Assembly: GCF_014639075.1 (NCBI RefSeq)
Contig: NZ_BMFS01000004.1
Coordinates: 1-64,000 of the forward strand
Direction: 5' to 3'
Length of the DNA: 64,000 bases
Source of the DNA: Glycocaulis albus
Lineage (GTDB): Bacteria; Pseudomonadota; Alphaproteobacteria; Caulobacterales; Maricaulaceae
Both the position numbers and the translations under genes were made by a program. Numbering within the stretch: the first letter of the stretch is position 1; each line of letters opens with the position of its first letter. The notes under the pieces are model-generated. The model saw only the letters and a program-made list of their open reading frames with translations. It was not told the origin of the DNA and ran no database searches. Shown here one piece after another: positions 9,016 to 16,770 of the stretch.

Positions 9016-10854
9016 ATGGGGTTTGCCGAGACGCGCGCAATTGCGCGCGAGCAAGAGACTGCGCAGCGCGTTCGCGAGGCAGCGCGTCTACTGATTACCA
9101 GCAGTGCCAAGCAGGCTGTGCCGATGAACGTCATCGGCGCTGTCGGCGTTGGCGCGATGCTTTACACATCGGTGCCTTTGCCTGTGCTTGGCGCGTGGAT
9201 CGGCGCGATGGTTGTCGCCTCGGTGCTCCGCCTGCTCTCGATAAACCGGGCGCGCAAGTCCGGCGCTGTGCCGACGCCTGGTCAGATGACCAGCTACATG
9301 ATCTGCACCGGCTTTGTAGGCGCACTGTGGGGTGCTTCGGGCTTCCTTTTGCCCGCTGGTGCGTCCATGGGCGCTGTTCTGGCAGTCGCGGTGATGATTT
9401 CGGGCATGTCGGCGGGGGCCGCCATGACATCGGCGGCAGAGCCGCGTGTTGTGCTGGCCTATAATGTGCCCTGCCTGTCGCTGGCTGCGCTCTGGTACAG
9501 CTCTTTCGGCACCGTTACCGGTTTTGTACTCGCCGGCATGGCCTTGCTGTTCTTTGCGGTTACCACGCGGCTGGCGGCAACCTACCGCAAGAGCCTCGTG
9601 GAGACCGTGGAGGCTAACGCTGCCCTCGAGGAGGCGCGCAACGAAGCCGAGGCACAGCGTGAAGCGCTCGCGCGCCTGGCTGAACGTCATGAAGCTGCTG
9701 CTGGCGCGGCCGAGTGCGCGGCGCGCCACAAGGCCGCCATGCTGGCCAATATGAGCCATGAGCTCGGCGCGCCGCTCAACTCCATTCTGGCCCAGACACA
9801 GATGCTGCAGGACGTGGCCCTGACCGGTGATGCACGCCGCATGGTGGCGCGCATCGCAGAGTCCGGCGACACCCTTGCCGAGCTGGTATCAGAAATCCTG
9901 GACGTATCGCGCATCGAGGCTGGCAGTTTCGAGCTGCGGCTTGATGACTTCCCCGCCGAGCGCCTGCGCGAGCGCCTCGAGCGCTTTGGCACGCAGCGCG
10001 CAGCGGCCAAGGGGCTGGATTTCACCGTCGAGATGAATATCGACGAGAAGCTGCATCTGCGCGGTGACCAGGACCGTCTGGTCCAGATGGCCGAGATATT
10101 TGTGGTCAACGCTGTACGCTTTACCGAGGCAGGCGAGGTGCGCGTCACCTGCAGCGCCTCTGAACCGGGCAATGACGGCACAAGCTGCTTGCGCATTGCC
10201 GTCAGCGATACAGGGCGCGGCGTGCCCGAGGCGCATCGCGCCGGTCTGTTCGATGTGTTCGCTCAGGAGGCGGCAAAGCCGGGCGCTGGCGGTGGAACGG
10301 GGTTGTCCCTGCACCTTGCCAAACGCATCGCCGCGATGATGGGCGGCGAGGTGGGCTACAGGCCGGGTGATCCCGGTTCGGTATTCTGGTTTGAGGTGCC
10401 CGTGCGCACCGCCAGCCGTCCGGGCCGCAAGGGCGATGAGCGCCTGGCCTTCGCTAATCGCCGCCTGCGCATGCTGGTGTGCGAGGCTGATCCGGCCCGG
10501 CGCGCCGTCCTGTTGGGTTACCTCAAGTCGTTCAACTGCGTGGTCAGCTGTGCCACCAGCGTCAGTGACATGACCGAAGGCCTGGGCGCATCGGCCTATG
10601 ATGCGATTATCCTCGGGCTGAACCTTGGCAATATCGAGCCGGAAGATGCGGTGCAGGATATCCGCATGCTGGCCTCGACGGCCTCGCTCACGCCGATTGT
10701 CCGGCTGGCGCCGGGCCTGCAGTCGCCGGTCCAGCGTGCAGGCGGCGAGGTGCTGGTGCGTGCGCCGGTTACTTCCGAGCCGCTTTTGCAGGCGCTGGAA
10801 GAGGCACTGGTCGAAGACCCGTCTGCCATCGCCTATCTGCGCCGGACCGCCTAG
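9016..10854 (+). CDS. Membrane hybrid histidine kinase with degenerate receiver domain
   Basis: Sensor kinase with a membrane input domain of about six hydrophobic segments (residues about 34-182), a coiled stretch (190-235), HisKA with NMSHELGAPLN (His248), and a HATPase domain with an N-box-like VVNAVRFT (about 363-370), DTGRGVP (398-404) and GGTGLSL (426-432). A receiver-like domain follows from about 484. In that domain the acidic pair is present (E490, D492), but the usual phosphoacceptor aspartate is replaced by glycine (YDAIILG, Gly534) and the conserved KP lysine is lost (RAP, 582-584). No sensor ligand can be inferred. Start ATG at 9016 has CTGGAGGG upstream. Its stop shares CTAG with the convergent cutA stop. 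Confidence 0.88.
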   Translation: MGFAETRAIAREQETAQRVREAARLLITSSAKQAVPMNVIGAVGVGAMLYTSVPLPVLGAWIGAMVVASVLRLLSINRARKSGAVPTPGQMTSYMICTGFVGALWGASGFLLPAGASMGAVLAVAVMISGMSAGAAMTSAAEPRVVLAYNVPCLSLAALWYSSFGTVTGFVLAGMALLFFAVTTRLAATYRKSLVETVEANAALEEARNEAEAQREALARLAERHEAAAGAAECAARHKAAMLANMSHELGAPLNSILAQTQMLQDVALTGDARRMVARIAESGDTLAELVSEILDVSRIEAGSFELRLDDFPAERLRERLERFGTQRAAAKGLDFTVEMNIDEKLHLRGDQDRLVQMAEIFVVNAVRFTEAGEVRVTCSASEPGNDGTSCLRIAVSDTGRGVPEAHRAGLFDVFAQEAAKPGAGGGTGLSLHLAKRIAAMMGGEVGYRPGDPGSVFWFEVPVRTASRPGRKGDERLAFANRRLRMLVCEADPARRAVLLGYLKSFNCVVSCATSVSDMTEGLGASAYDAIILGLNLGNIEPEDAVQDIRMLASTASLTPIVRLAPGLQSPVQRAGGEVLVRAPVTSEPLLQALEEALVEDPSAIAYLRRTA

Positions 10855-11198
10855 GCCGTCTCGCGGGCCACCCAGGCCAGAAAGCCTGCCGCGCTGGCCG
10901 CGGTATCAACGGGCAGGGCGAGCACGCAGGGCTCGTCATAAGGGTGAAGATCAACCAGGCGCGTGCGGGCATCACCTGCGCGCGCCCTTGTCGTCTTGAA
11001 GAGGGCAACAGTTTCCGCCTCGGCCGTCACCTTGCCTTCCCAGCGGAACACCGAGCGTCCGGCCGGCATGATGTTGGCGCAGGCAATCAGCCTCTCCTCC
11101 AGCAGCGCCCGCGCGGCGGCTTCGGCTGCCGCTCCGTCCGGCCAGGTCGAATATAGAAGAATGAGCCCTTCGGGCGCCTCGTCCATCTGCATGTTCAT
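10851..11198 (-). CDS. cutA: Divalent-cation tolerance protein CutA
   Basis: Small trimeric protein of the PII-like fold, historically linked to copper tolerance, with an unclear biochemical role. The 115-residue product starts MNMQMDEAPEG and shows the family core: LLEERLIACANIMP, the SVFRWEGKV segment, ETVALFKTT, and the C-terminal HPYDEPCVLALPV signature. Three methionines cluster at the N-terminus (11198, 11192 and 11186 are possible starts); I take the first. It converges on the histidine kinase gene, with the two stop codons overlapping in one CTAG. Confidence 0.9.
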   Translation of the reverse strand: MNMQMDEAPEGLILLYSTWPDGAAAEAAARALLEERLIACANIMPAGRSVFRWEGKVTAEAETVALFKTTRARAGDARTRLVDLHPYDEPCVLALPVDTAASAAGFLAWVARETA

Positions 11199-11261
11199 GG
11201 CAGCCTCTCTTGCGGTTCGTGCGCTCTGCCCGGATATAGCGGGTAGCATAGAGGTTAGATC

Positions 11262-11990
11262 ATGGCTGTTCAGGCAAGCAAACCGGCTGCACAAAACGCG
11301 AAAGGCGCCCTCGTCCTGTTTTCGGGCGGGCAGGATTCGGCTGTCTGTCTCGCCCATGCGCTGACGCATTACACCCGTGTGGAAACCATCGGCTTCGATT
11401 ACGGCCAGCGCCACCGGGTGGAACTCGAAGCGCGTGTGCGCGTGCGCGAAGCGATGGCAGCGTTGAGCCCTGCCTGGGCCGAAAAGCTGGGCGGGGACGT
11501 GCTGGTGGACATTTCCGGCTATGGCCAGCTTGCTGAAAGCGCACTCACTTATGAACGCGTGATCGAGATGGGTGAAAGCGGCTTGCCGACCAGCTTTGTG
11601 CCGGGGCGCAATCTGGTGTTCCTCGTCATGGCTGCTGCCCATGCCTGGCGGCGCGGCCTCGACGTGCTCGTCGGCGGCATGTGCCAGACCGACTATTCCG
11701 GATACCCAGACTGCCGGGAGGACACGCTTCAGGCACAGGAGCGCGCCCTCTCGCTGGGGCTCGACATGCCGGTCACCATCGACACCCCTCTCATGTTCCT
11801 CACCAAGGCGCAGACTTGGGAACTGGCTGACGGTCTCGGAGGAAAACCGCTTGTCGACCTGATCGTGGAGCATTCTCACACCTGCTATATGGGCGACCGC
11901 GAGCACCGCCACGATTGGGGCTATGGCTGCGGCGCATGCCCGGCGTGCGAGCTGCGCGAGGCAGGCTGGAAGGCATGGGCAGGCGCATGA
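11262..11990 (+). CDS. queC: 7-cyano-7-deazaguanine synthase QueC
   Basis: ATP-dependent enzyme converting 7-carboxy-7-deazaguanine to preQ0 in queuosine biosynthesis. The PP-loop motif [15 protein letters not shown] lies near residues 20-34, [14 protein letters not shown] follows, and the C-terminal zinc-binding cysteines are visible in [29 protein letters not shown]. Length (242) is normal for the family. The ATG at 11262 follows a partial GAGGTTAG ribosome site. It overlaps queE by 4 bp (ATGA), so the two queuosine genes are coupled; queD and queF are not in the window. Confidence 0.95.
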   Translation: MAVQASKPAAQNAKGALVLFSGGQDSAVCLAHALTHYTRVETIGFDYGQRHRVELEARVRVREAMAALSPAWAEKLGGDVLVDISGYGQLAESALTYERVIEMGESGLPTSFVPGRNLVFLVMAAAHAWRRGLDVLVGGMCQTDYSGYPDCREDTLQAQERALSLGLDMPVTIDTPLMFLTKAQTWELADGLGGKPLVDLIVEHSHTCYMGDREHRHDWGYGCGACPACELREAGWKAWAGA

Positions 11991-12616
11991 CGTACTCGGT
12001 GAAGGAAACTTTCCTGACAGTGCAGGGCGAGGGCGGCCAGGCCGGCCGTGTCGCCGTATTCCTGCGCTTTGCCGGCTGCAATCTGTGGAGCGGGCTGGAG
12101 CGTGATCGCGCGAAGGCCGTCTGCCAGTTCTGTGATACCGATTTTGTCGGAACCGACGGGCAGGGCGGCGGCAAGTTCGCCAGCGCCGCAGCGCTTGCGG
12201 CACACGTCAGAAGCTTCTGGCCCGGCGGCGGCAGGCCGCTGGTGGTCTGCACGGGCGGTGAACCGCTATTGCAGCTTGATGAGGCGGCGATCGCGGCCCT
12301 CAAAGCTGAAGGCTTCGAGATCGCGGTTGAAACCAATGGCACGATCGAAGCGCCAGGCGGGCTGGACTGGATCTGCGTCAGCCCCAAATCCACCGCGCCC
12401 TTGAAGCAGCGCTCCGGCGATGAGCTGAAACTGGTCTACCCGCAGGCTGATGCCATGCCGGAATTATTCGAGGGGCTGGAGTTCAAGGCTTTCCGGCTGC
12501 AGCCCATGGACGGGCCGCAGCAGATGGAAAACGCCAGGGCCGCGTTTGAATACTGCCTGACCCACCCGCAATGGAGCCTGTCGCTCCAGACGCATAAATG
12601 GATCGGGGTGGATTAG
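11987..12616 (+). CDS. queE: 7-carboxy-7-deazaguanine synthase QueE (radical SAM)
   Basis: Radical SAM enzyme making 7-carboxy-7-deazaguanine in the queuosine pathway. The iron-sulfur motif has the QueE-specific spacing CX14CX2C ([14 protein letters not shown], then [10 protein letters not shown]), and [20 protein letters not shown] precedes it. [10 protein letters not shown] and VETNGT are the SAM-contacting segments. I use the ATG at 11987, which overlaps the queC stop; an in-frame ATG at 11975 would add four residues. Length is 209. A GC hairpin lies just downstream and probably ends the transcript. Confidence 0.94.
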   Translation: MTYSVKETFLTVQGEGGQAGRVAVFLRFAGCNLWSGLERDRAKAVCQFCDTDFVGTDGQGGGKFASAAALAAHVRSFWPGGGRPLVVCTGGEPLLQLDEAAIAALKAEGFEIAVETNGTIEAPGGLDWICVSPKSTAPLKQRSGDELKLVYPQADAMPELFEGLEFKAFRLQPMDGPQQMENARAAFEYCLTHPQWSLSLQTHKWIGVD

Positions 12617-12630
12617 GAGCAGCATTGAAA

Positions 12631-12660
12631 CCCCGGACGCGAAGCGATCCGGGGCCTCTC
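12631..12660 (+). terminator. Hairpin after queE, possible terminator
   Basis: CCCCGGA (12631-12637) pairs with TCCGGGG (12648-12654), with an inner CGC/GCG extension. The following tract is only CCTCTCTCC, then CTTTTCC, so the U-run is weak. It lies 15 bp after the queE stop. It may equally be a dispersed GC-rich repeat, because a similar TCCGGGGCCTCTCTCCG string recurs near 60233. Confidence 0.4.
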
Positions 12661-12726
12661 TCCGCTTTTCCTACATGAAGTTCCGGCTCTGCGCTGCGCT
12701 TGGCCGGGAGTTCAGGCTGAATCGGT

Positions 12727-12951
12727 CTAGTCGCGCCCGCGCCGCCGCCGGTTGCGCTCTTCTTCCTCATCGCTGGTCGTTACGGCGTCCACTGCGCCGC
12801 CTGCTACGCTACCTGCAGCGCCTATGGTGGCGCCTGCGGCGCCGGCCACCGCGCCAGTTGCCGCCGCCGCGAGGCACCCCGGCAGCATGAGACAGCTGGA
12901 GGCTGCAATGAGAGCCATCAGACGGTGCGTGCAATTTGTGGCGCGGGGCAT
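12727..12951 (-). CDS. Small glycine-zipper lipoprotein, hypothetical
   Basis: A 74-residue predicted lipoprotein of unknown role. The N-terminus is a signal with lipobox LPGC (LIAASSCLMLPGC), followed by an alanine/glycine-rich stretch with small-residue periodicity (GAVAGAAGATIGAAGSVAGGAV, quoted in part) typical of glycine-zipper membrane segments, and a short charged tail (EEEERNRRRRGRD). The start could be the ATG at 12951 or an internal methionine 11 codons later. Composition alone can create such open frames in GC-rich DNA, but the signal, lipobox and charged C-terminus together make a real gene likely. Confidence 0.6.
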   Translation of the reverse strand: MPRATNCTHRLMALIAASSCLMLPGCLAAAATGAVAGAAGATIGAAGSVAGGAVDAVTTSDEEEERNRRRRGRD

Positions 12952-13029
12952 GGAGCATCCTTTGAGCTGGCCAACCCTGACCCTGCCCGGAAATAGTTAG
13001 CGAAGTATGGTGTATTACACAGTCGCTTG

Positions 13030-13093
13030 TTCCGCAGCCCATCCGGGCTGCGGTGTTCCGCGAAAAGTCGCGGGCGGCCATTCGGCCTTGCGG
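13030..13093 (+). repeat. Dispersed repeat, family D copy 1
   Basis: A hairpin CCGCAGCCC-ATCC-GGGCTGCGG (13032-13053) runs into GGTGTTCCGCGAA and then AGTCGCGGGCGGCC and GGCCTTGC. The same blocks occur in reverse orientation at 16294-16372, where an extra GC hairpin sits between them. It lies in the 312 bp gap between the small lipoprotein and the pirin gene, in which I see no coding sequence. Confidence 0.6.
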
Positions 13094-13162
13094 CGCTACG
13101 CGCCGGGGAGCTAGTCCGGTCCCGACAGGGCGAAGAATAACTCTCTTCAGATCATCCCCTTT

Positions 13163-13249
13163 CGTCATCCCCGCGCAGGCGGGGATCCAGAGATTGTAGA
13201 GCGAAAGCCTCGCCAATGGCTCTGGGTTCCCGCCTGCGCGGGGATGACG
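13163..13249 (+). repeat. Palindromic repeat, family B copy 1
   Basis: An 87 bp element bounded by 30 nt inverted arms (CGTCATCCCCGCGCAGGCGG at the left, its near-complement at the right, two mismatches), each arm also containing its own small hairpin (CCCCGC/GCGGGG). The centre reads AGATTGTAGAGCGAAAGCCTC. A diverged copy is at 22018-22117 in the other orientation and a half-copy at 32562-32624. Confidence 0.75.
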
Positions 13250-13263
13250 TTTGGGTATGCGAA

Positions 13264-13962
13264 CTACAAACTATCCACCATCACGATTTCGGATTCCTCC
13301 AACGCGGTGATGGTTATGACCGGCTCGTCCTTGATGGCGGCGCCATCGCGGGCATCGAGCGCCACGCCATTGACCTCCACCTTGCCTTTGGCAGGCACCA
13401 TATAGGCGTGCCGGCCTTCGCCAAGCCTGTACTCGACACTCTCGCCTGCCTTCACCGTGGCACCCAGAACGCGGGCCTGTGCGCGGATGGGCAGGGCATC
13501 GTCATCGCCTTCCACGCCGGAGGCCAGCACAATCAGCTCACCTGCGCGGTCGCCTTTGGGAAATTCGCGCGCATTCCAGTAGGGTTCCCCGCCGCGCTCA
13601 TCGGGCAGGATCCATATCTGGAAGATACGGGTAGTGTCGATTTCGCGATTGTATTCGGCGTGGCGGATGCCAGAGCCTGCACTCATCACCTGTACATCAC
13701 CGGCCACGGTGCGGCCCTGATTGCCAAGACTGTCCATGTGGGTGATGGCGCCGTCGCGCACATAAGTAATGATTTCCATCTCCGAATGGGGATGGGGATC
13801 GAAGCCGGAGTCCGCCTTGATGGCATCATCATTCCATACCCGCAGATTGCCCCACCCCATGCGGGACGGGTCGTGGTAGTGGCCAAAGCTGAAATGATGG
13901 CGGGCAACGAGCCAGTCATTGGAAAAGCCGCCAAGGCTTGAAAATTCCCGTTTCACGATCAT
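13264..13962 (-). CDS. Pirin-family bicupin protein
   Basis: Metal-binding double cupin of the pirin/YhhW group; some members act as quercetin dioxygenases, but the substrate is usually unknown. The N-terminal cupin carries the metal ligands in FDPHPHSEMEIITYV (two His and Glu) and a further His in SAGSGIRHAEYN. The C-terminal cupin covers about residues 140-232. Length (232) fits YhhW-like pirins. The start at 13962 has a strong AAGGAGG upstream. It stands alone between repeats and the coq7 gene, so context gives no substrate clue. Confidence 0.88.
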   Translation of the reverse strand: MIVKREFSSLGGFSNDWLVARHHFSFGHYHDPSRMGWGNLRVWNDDAIKADSGFDPHPHSEMEIITYVRDGAITHMDSLGNQGRTVAGDVQVMSAGSGIRHAEYNREIDTTRIFQIWILPDERGGEPYWNAREFPKGDRAGELIVLASGVEGDDDALPIRAQARVLGATVKAGESVEYRLGEGRHAYMVPAKGKVEVNGVALDARDGAAIKDEPVITITALEESEIVMVDSL

Positions 13963-14076
13963 GGCAAGACCTCCTTGTTGAGCCCTTGAACGTTGACCGC
14001 AAATGTAGGGGCGCGGCGCTTGTGCGTAATCGTGCCGGATGGCTGCTCAGTGTTGCCGGAATGGAAATAGCGGGCG

Positions 14077-14631
14077 CTAGATACGCTCGGTTACCCTGAT
14101 GGCGATGCGGCATCCGGTCTTGATGAGCGCGGACAGCAGGGGATAGCCGGGCGCGTCGTGTGCGCCCTCGTCCACGGCCAGGTCCTTGTGGGCCACTTCC
14201 TCTGCCTGATAGCGGGCAAAGTCGGCGGCCAGCTCTGTTTCGCCCATGGCTTCGAGCTCTTTGACCTGCTCGCCGTAATGGCCCTCGATCACGCTTTCCA
14301 CCGCCTCGGTACAGGCATGGGCGGCCTTTTCGCCCATCAGCGCGGTGGCCACGCCCAGGCCGAAACCCGCCATGCGCCAGACCGGGCTGAGCGCGGTGGG
14401 CCGTACGCCCCGCTCGGCGATATAGCGGTCGAAGGCATCCAGATGGGATTGCTCGTCGGCTTCCATGTGTTCCAGCTGGCGGGCAATACGCGTCTTGGAG
14501 GGCAGGCGGCCAAACACCGCGCGCTGGCCGCGATAAATCTGCACCGCCCCATATTCCCCGGCATGATCGATACGGATCATCCGGGCGATGGCGTCGGTAT
14601 TGCGGGCGGGACCAGGACGGCGGATGGCCAT
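14077..14631 (-). CDS. coq7: Demethoxyubiquinone hydroxylase (COQ7 family)
   Basis: Di-iron monooxygenase that adds the 6-hydroxyl (C6/C5 numbering varies) in the penultimate step of ubiquinone synthesis. Visible di-iron ligands are in IDHAGEYGAVQIY, the EADEQSHLD (ExxH) motif, CTEAVESVIEGHY, and the second ExxH in EEVAHKDLA. The product is 184 residues from the ATG at 14631, which has GGAGG upstream; longer open frame beyond this lies in dsbB. The start overlaps the dsbB stop by one base (TAATG), so the pair is coupled. ubiA and ubiD are elsewhere in the window. Confidence 0.93.
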   Translation of the reverse strand: MAIRRPGPARNTDAIARMIRIDHAGEYGAVQIYRGQRAVFGRLPSKTRIARQLEHMEADEQSHLDAFDRYIAERGVRPTALSPVWRMAGFGLGVATALMGEKAAHACTEAVESVIEGHYGEQVKELEAMGETELAADFARYQAEEVAHKDLAVDEGAHDAPGYPLLSALIKTGCRIAIRVTERI

Positions 14632-15176
14632 TAGCCGGGCCTCCTCATGGCATTGATCAGAACAAGCAATGAAATTGCGGCGAGGGCGAGCGATATCAAG
14701 GCATTCCAGCCCGCCATCGATACACCGAACAGCGACCATGCCACCTCATTGCATTGCGGAATGGTCCGCGCGCTGTCGAACAGGGCCTCCATCTGCGCAA
14801 GGCTGACGGGGCCGCTGGAGACACCGGCACACGAGGGCGGCAGGTCAAGGATTTCATATTCCACCAGAACATGGTGGCCTGCCTGCCAGAAGCTGACGAG
14901 GCTGAGTACGCCGACAAGGCCAACGCCGAGACGTGCCGACAGGTCCGGCAGGGGCAAGGCTCGCAAGGCCAGAAACACGGTGATGCCCGCCCCGGCAATG
15001 GCCGCATGCGCCCAGCGCTGGGTCACGCACATCGGGCAGGGCAGCAGCCCGCCAATATGCTCGAAGGCGAACGCGCCCGCGAGCAGGGCAAGCGAAACAC
15101 CTGCCGCGATGAGCGGCCAGTTTCGCGGCTCAAGCGCGATACGAAGCGGAGCGGGCAAGGGCGCAAACAGGCTCAT
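14631..15176 (-). CDS. dsbB: Disulfide bond formation protein DsbB
   Basis: Quinone-linked inner-membrane oxidase that reoxidises DsbA. The 181-residue product has four membrane helices. The first periplasmic pair is LLPCPMCVTQRW (CxxC), and the second Cys pair is seen in LPPSCAGV and IPQCNEVAW. These positions match the catalytic and exchange cysteines of the family. It is directly upstream of coq7, a pairing that makes sense because DsbB passes electrons to ubiquinone, although the link is only contextual. Confidence 0.9.
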   Translation of the reverse strand: MSLFAPLPAPLRIALEPRNWPLIAAGVSLALLAGAFAFEHIGGLLPCPMCVTQRWAHAAIAGAGITVFLALRALPLPDLSARLGVGLVGVLSLVSFWQAGHHVLVEYEILDLPPSCAGVSSGPVSLAQMEALFDSARTIPQCNEVAWSLFGVSMAGWNALISLALAAISLLVLINAMRRPG

Positions 15177-15235
15177 GGCGTTACCTTATGCGCTTTGGCG
15201 GGGCTGGGCGAGAGGCAGAACTGCCGCAGGGCCGG

Positions 15236-15964
15236 TCAGGGCCTGGTGCGCCGCTGCCTGCGTCGCCAGATGACAATTCCGGCCAGGGCGGCAAGGCCCG
15301 CAACGGCCAGCAGGACGAGGGCCCACATGCCTTCATCCAGCGCCCGGCGCAGAACATTGATCATCAGCTCGATAAAGGCCGGCCCCAGAATGATCAGCCC
15401 GCCATAGAGGATGATGATCCAGCCCGTGCCCAGAATGACCCCGGCCAGTACCAGCAGCCCATCGCGGTTGATAAGGCCCAGCGCGGCGAGCGCCAGCGCG
15501 ATGCCGGGCGTGGTGTTGGTAAGCGGCAGGGGCACCAGGATGGACAGGCAGAACAGGCAGAACAGCGCGCCGGCTATGCGGTGTGCGGCCGGTCCCGACA
15601 GGAAGGCCAGGCGGGGCGCGGCGAAGCTCTCGATCCAGCCGAACCATGTCTTTGCGCCCTGTGCGGTCTTCACCAGATCCGCCTTCGACAGACGCCGCAC
15701 GGCAAACCGCGCCGGCAGCCACAGCGCCTCGCGTCCAAACGCCAGCTGCGCACAGATGGCCAGCATGGGCAGGGCAACGATCTGGGGAATGCCGTAGAGA
15801 AACGGCATGCATACCGGCACGGCGAGCACGAACAGCACGACGCCAAAAGCCTGCTCGCCGAGGCGTTCGGTCAGTTCACCCAGGGTCAGCCCGTCCGCAG
15901 GGGCGTCGGCTGCGATGGCTTCCAGACGGGAAACCATCCCGGTGGCGCTGGCGGCGTTGTCCAT
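15236..15964 (-). CDS. ExoD-family membrane protein
   Basis: Integral membrane protein of the ExoD family, named for a Rhizobium gene affecting exopolysaccharide and alkali tolerance; the molecular function is unknown. The start chosen is the ATG at 15964 (MDNAASATGMVSRLEAIAAD), giving 242 residues. The family pattern is seen in LTLGELTERLGEQAFGVVLF, followed by PVCMPFLYGIPQIVALPMLA and a long run of membrane helices in the C-terminal half (about residues 145-230), ending in a basic tail RRRQRRTRP. It is separated from dsbB by 59 bp and reads the same way. Confidence 0.82.
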   Translation of the reverse strand: MDNAASATGMVSRLEAIAADAPADGLTLGELTERLGEQAFGVVLFVLAVPVCMPFLYGIPQIVALPMLAICAQLAFGREALWLPARFAVRRLSKADLVKTAQGAKTWFGWIESFAAPRLAFLSGPAAHRIAGALFCLFCLSILVPLPLTNTTPGIALALAALGLINRDGLLVLAGVILGTGWIIILYGGLIILGPAFIELMINVLRRALDEGMWALVLLAVAGLAALAGIVIWRRRQRRTRP

Positions 15965-16064
15965 CAGTAAGGGCCTTCGAAAAGGTGGATGCGCAAATGA
16001 TCGAAGCGTTGTGTGGCACGGTGCGCGCGGTGCGTCCAGCACAGGGCGGGCCTGCCCATTCCCT

Positions 16065-16094
16065 CTCGACGCATGGGGCTGCCTCGCCTATTAG
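16065..16094 (+). promoter_or_regulatory. Possible tRNA-Leu promoter
   Basis: CTCGAC (16065-16070) and TATTAG (16089-16094) are separated by 18 bp and lie 22 bp upstream of the mature tRNA 5' end. The match to a housekeeping sigma-factor promoter is partial; the placement is the main support. Confidence 0.3.
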
Positions 16095-16116
16095 AAGCCC
16101 CACTACCAGTCAGGCT

Positions 16117-16203
16117 GCGGGCGTGGCGGAATTGGTAGACGCAGCGGACTCAAAATCCGCCGGCCGCAAGGCCTTGCCGGTTCGATTCCGGCCGCCCGTA
16201 CCA
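16117..16203 (+). tRNA. tRNA-Leu (anticodon CAA)
   Basis: An 87 nt class II tRNA. The acceptor GCGGGCG pairs with CGCCCGT (one G-U pair), the D-arm holds GGCGGAATTGGTAGACGC, the anticodon stem-loop is GCGGA-CTCAAAA-TCCGC with CAA at positions 34-36, a long variable arm follows (CGGCCGCAAGGCCTTG), and the T-arm contains GGTTCGATTCC. CCA is encoded. It reads UUG leucine codons. Confidence 0.96.
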
Positions 16204-16293
16204 GTTTGCCTGTCCTCCCTCACATCCGTTCGGTCGGTTCGGGCAATAGTGCCCGGCGCGCGTTGGCGCTTTTCAGGCCGCTTTGCGGCCTGC

Positions 16294-16372
16294 AAGGCCA
16301 AAGGCCGCCCGCGACTGCCTGTGCCCGCGCAGGCGGGTATTCGCGGAACACCACAACGCGGATGCGTTACGA
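16294..16372 (-). repeat. Dispersed repeat, family D copy 2
   Basis: Reverse-oriented relative of 13030-13093. Reading the minus strand it gives AACGC-ATCC-GCGTT, then GTGGTGTTCCGCGAA, an inserted hairpin (CCCGCCTGCGCGGG), then AGTCGCGGGCGGCC and GGCCTTGC. The shared outer blocks with different inner content suggest a modular repeat. Confidence 0.55.
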
Positions 16373-16568
16373 AACTAAAAAACCCCGTGCGGTCGCCCTT
16401 TTCGGACGGCGGAACGCCGTTCGCAAGCCCAAACGGGCGTCCGGGCTCATGCGAGGCGCGACGCACGGATGTGCGGAGCATCAGGAAGGAGCGGGGCCCC
16501 ATCAAGCCGGATGCCCCGGATGCCAGCCCGCTTCCACCATTTCGCCCGTTTCAGCGCTTACCTCTCCA

Positions 16569-16644
16569 CCGGGGTCCCGGCCCCGGATCCATTTTGTGAT
16601 CCTCCAGCTATCCGATGGATCCCGGGTCAAGCCCGGGAACCCGG
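16569..16644. repeat. Two family C GC hairpins
   Basis: CCGGGGTCCCGGCCCCGG (16569-16586) and GGATCCCGGGTCAAGCCCGGGAACCCGG (16617-16644) are short palindromes of a type that recurs at 30389, 30533, 32483, 32534, 34705, 34842, 44365 and 44422. Every copy is intergenic. Confidence 0.7.
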
Positions 16645-16770
16645 ATGAGAAGTCATCGCCAAATTTTCCGCGATCCGGTTTTCGAGTGTCCGTGCCGCCG
16701 GTCTGCCTTGCCCATGGCGGGCGCAGCCCTGTATGGGTGAGCATCACCGCCGCCGGAGCAGCATTTCCTC

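Larger units (their letters stand above)
16204..16770 (+). other. 567 bp repeat-rich gap without a convincing gene
   Basis: Between the tRNA and rfbC I see no frame with protein-like sequence. The stretch is packed with inverted repeats: a reverse copy of family D (16294-16372) and two family C hairpins (16569-16644). An AGGCCG-CTTTG-CGGCCT hairpin (16275-16291) lies shortly after the tRNA. A short A-run (ACTAAAAAAC) at 16373-16382 follows the family D copy. The position next to a tRNA invites thoughts of an attachment site, but no integrase or tRNA fragment duplication is visible. Confidence 0.6.

Noticed and set aside
13216-13941. A rightward open frame opposite the pirin gene
   Set aside because: It begins inside a repeat and mirrors a cupin protein with metal ligands on the other strand.
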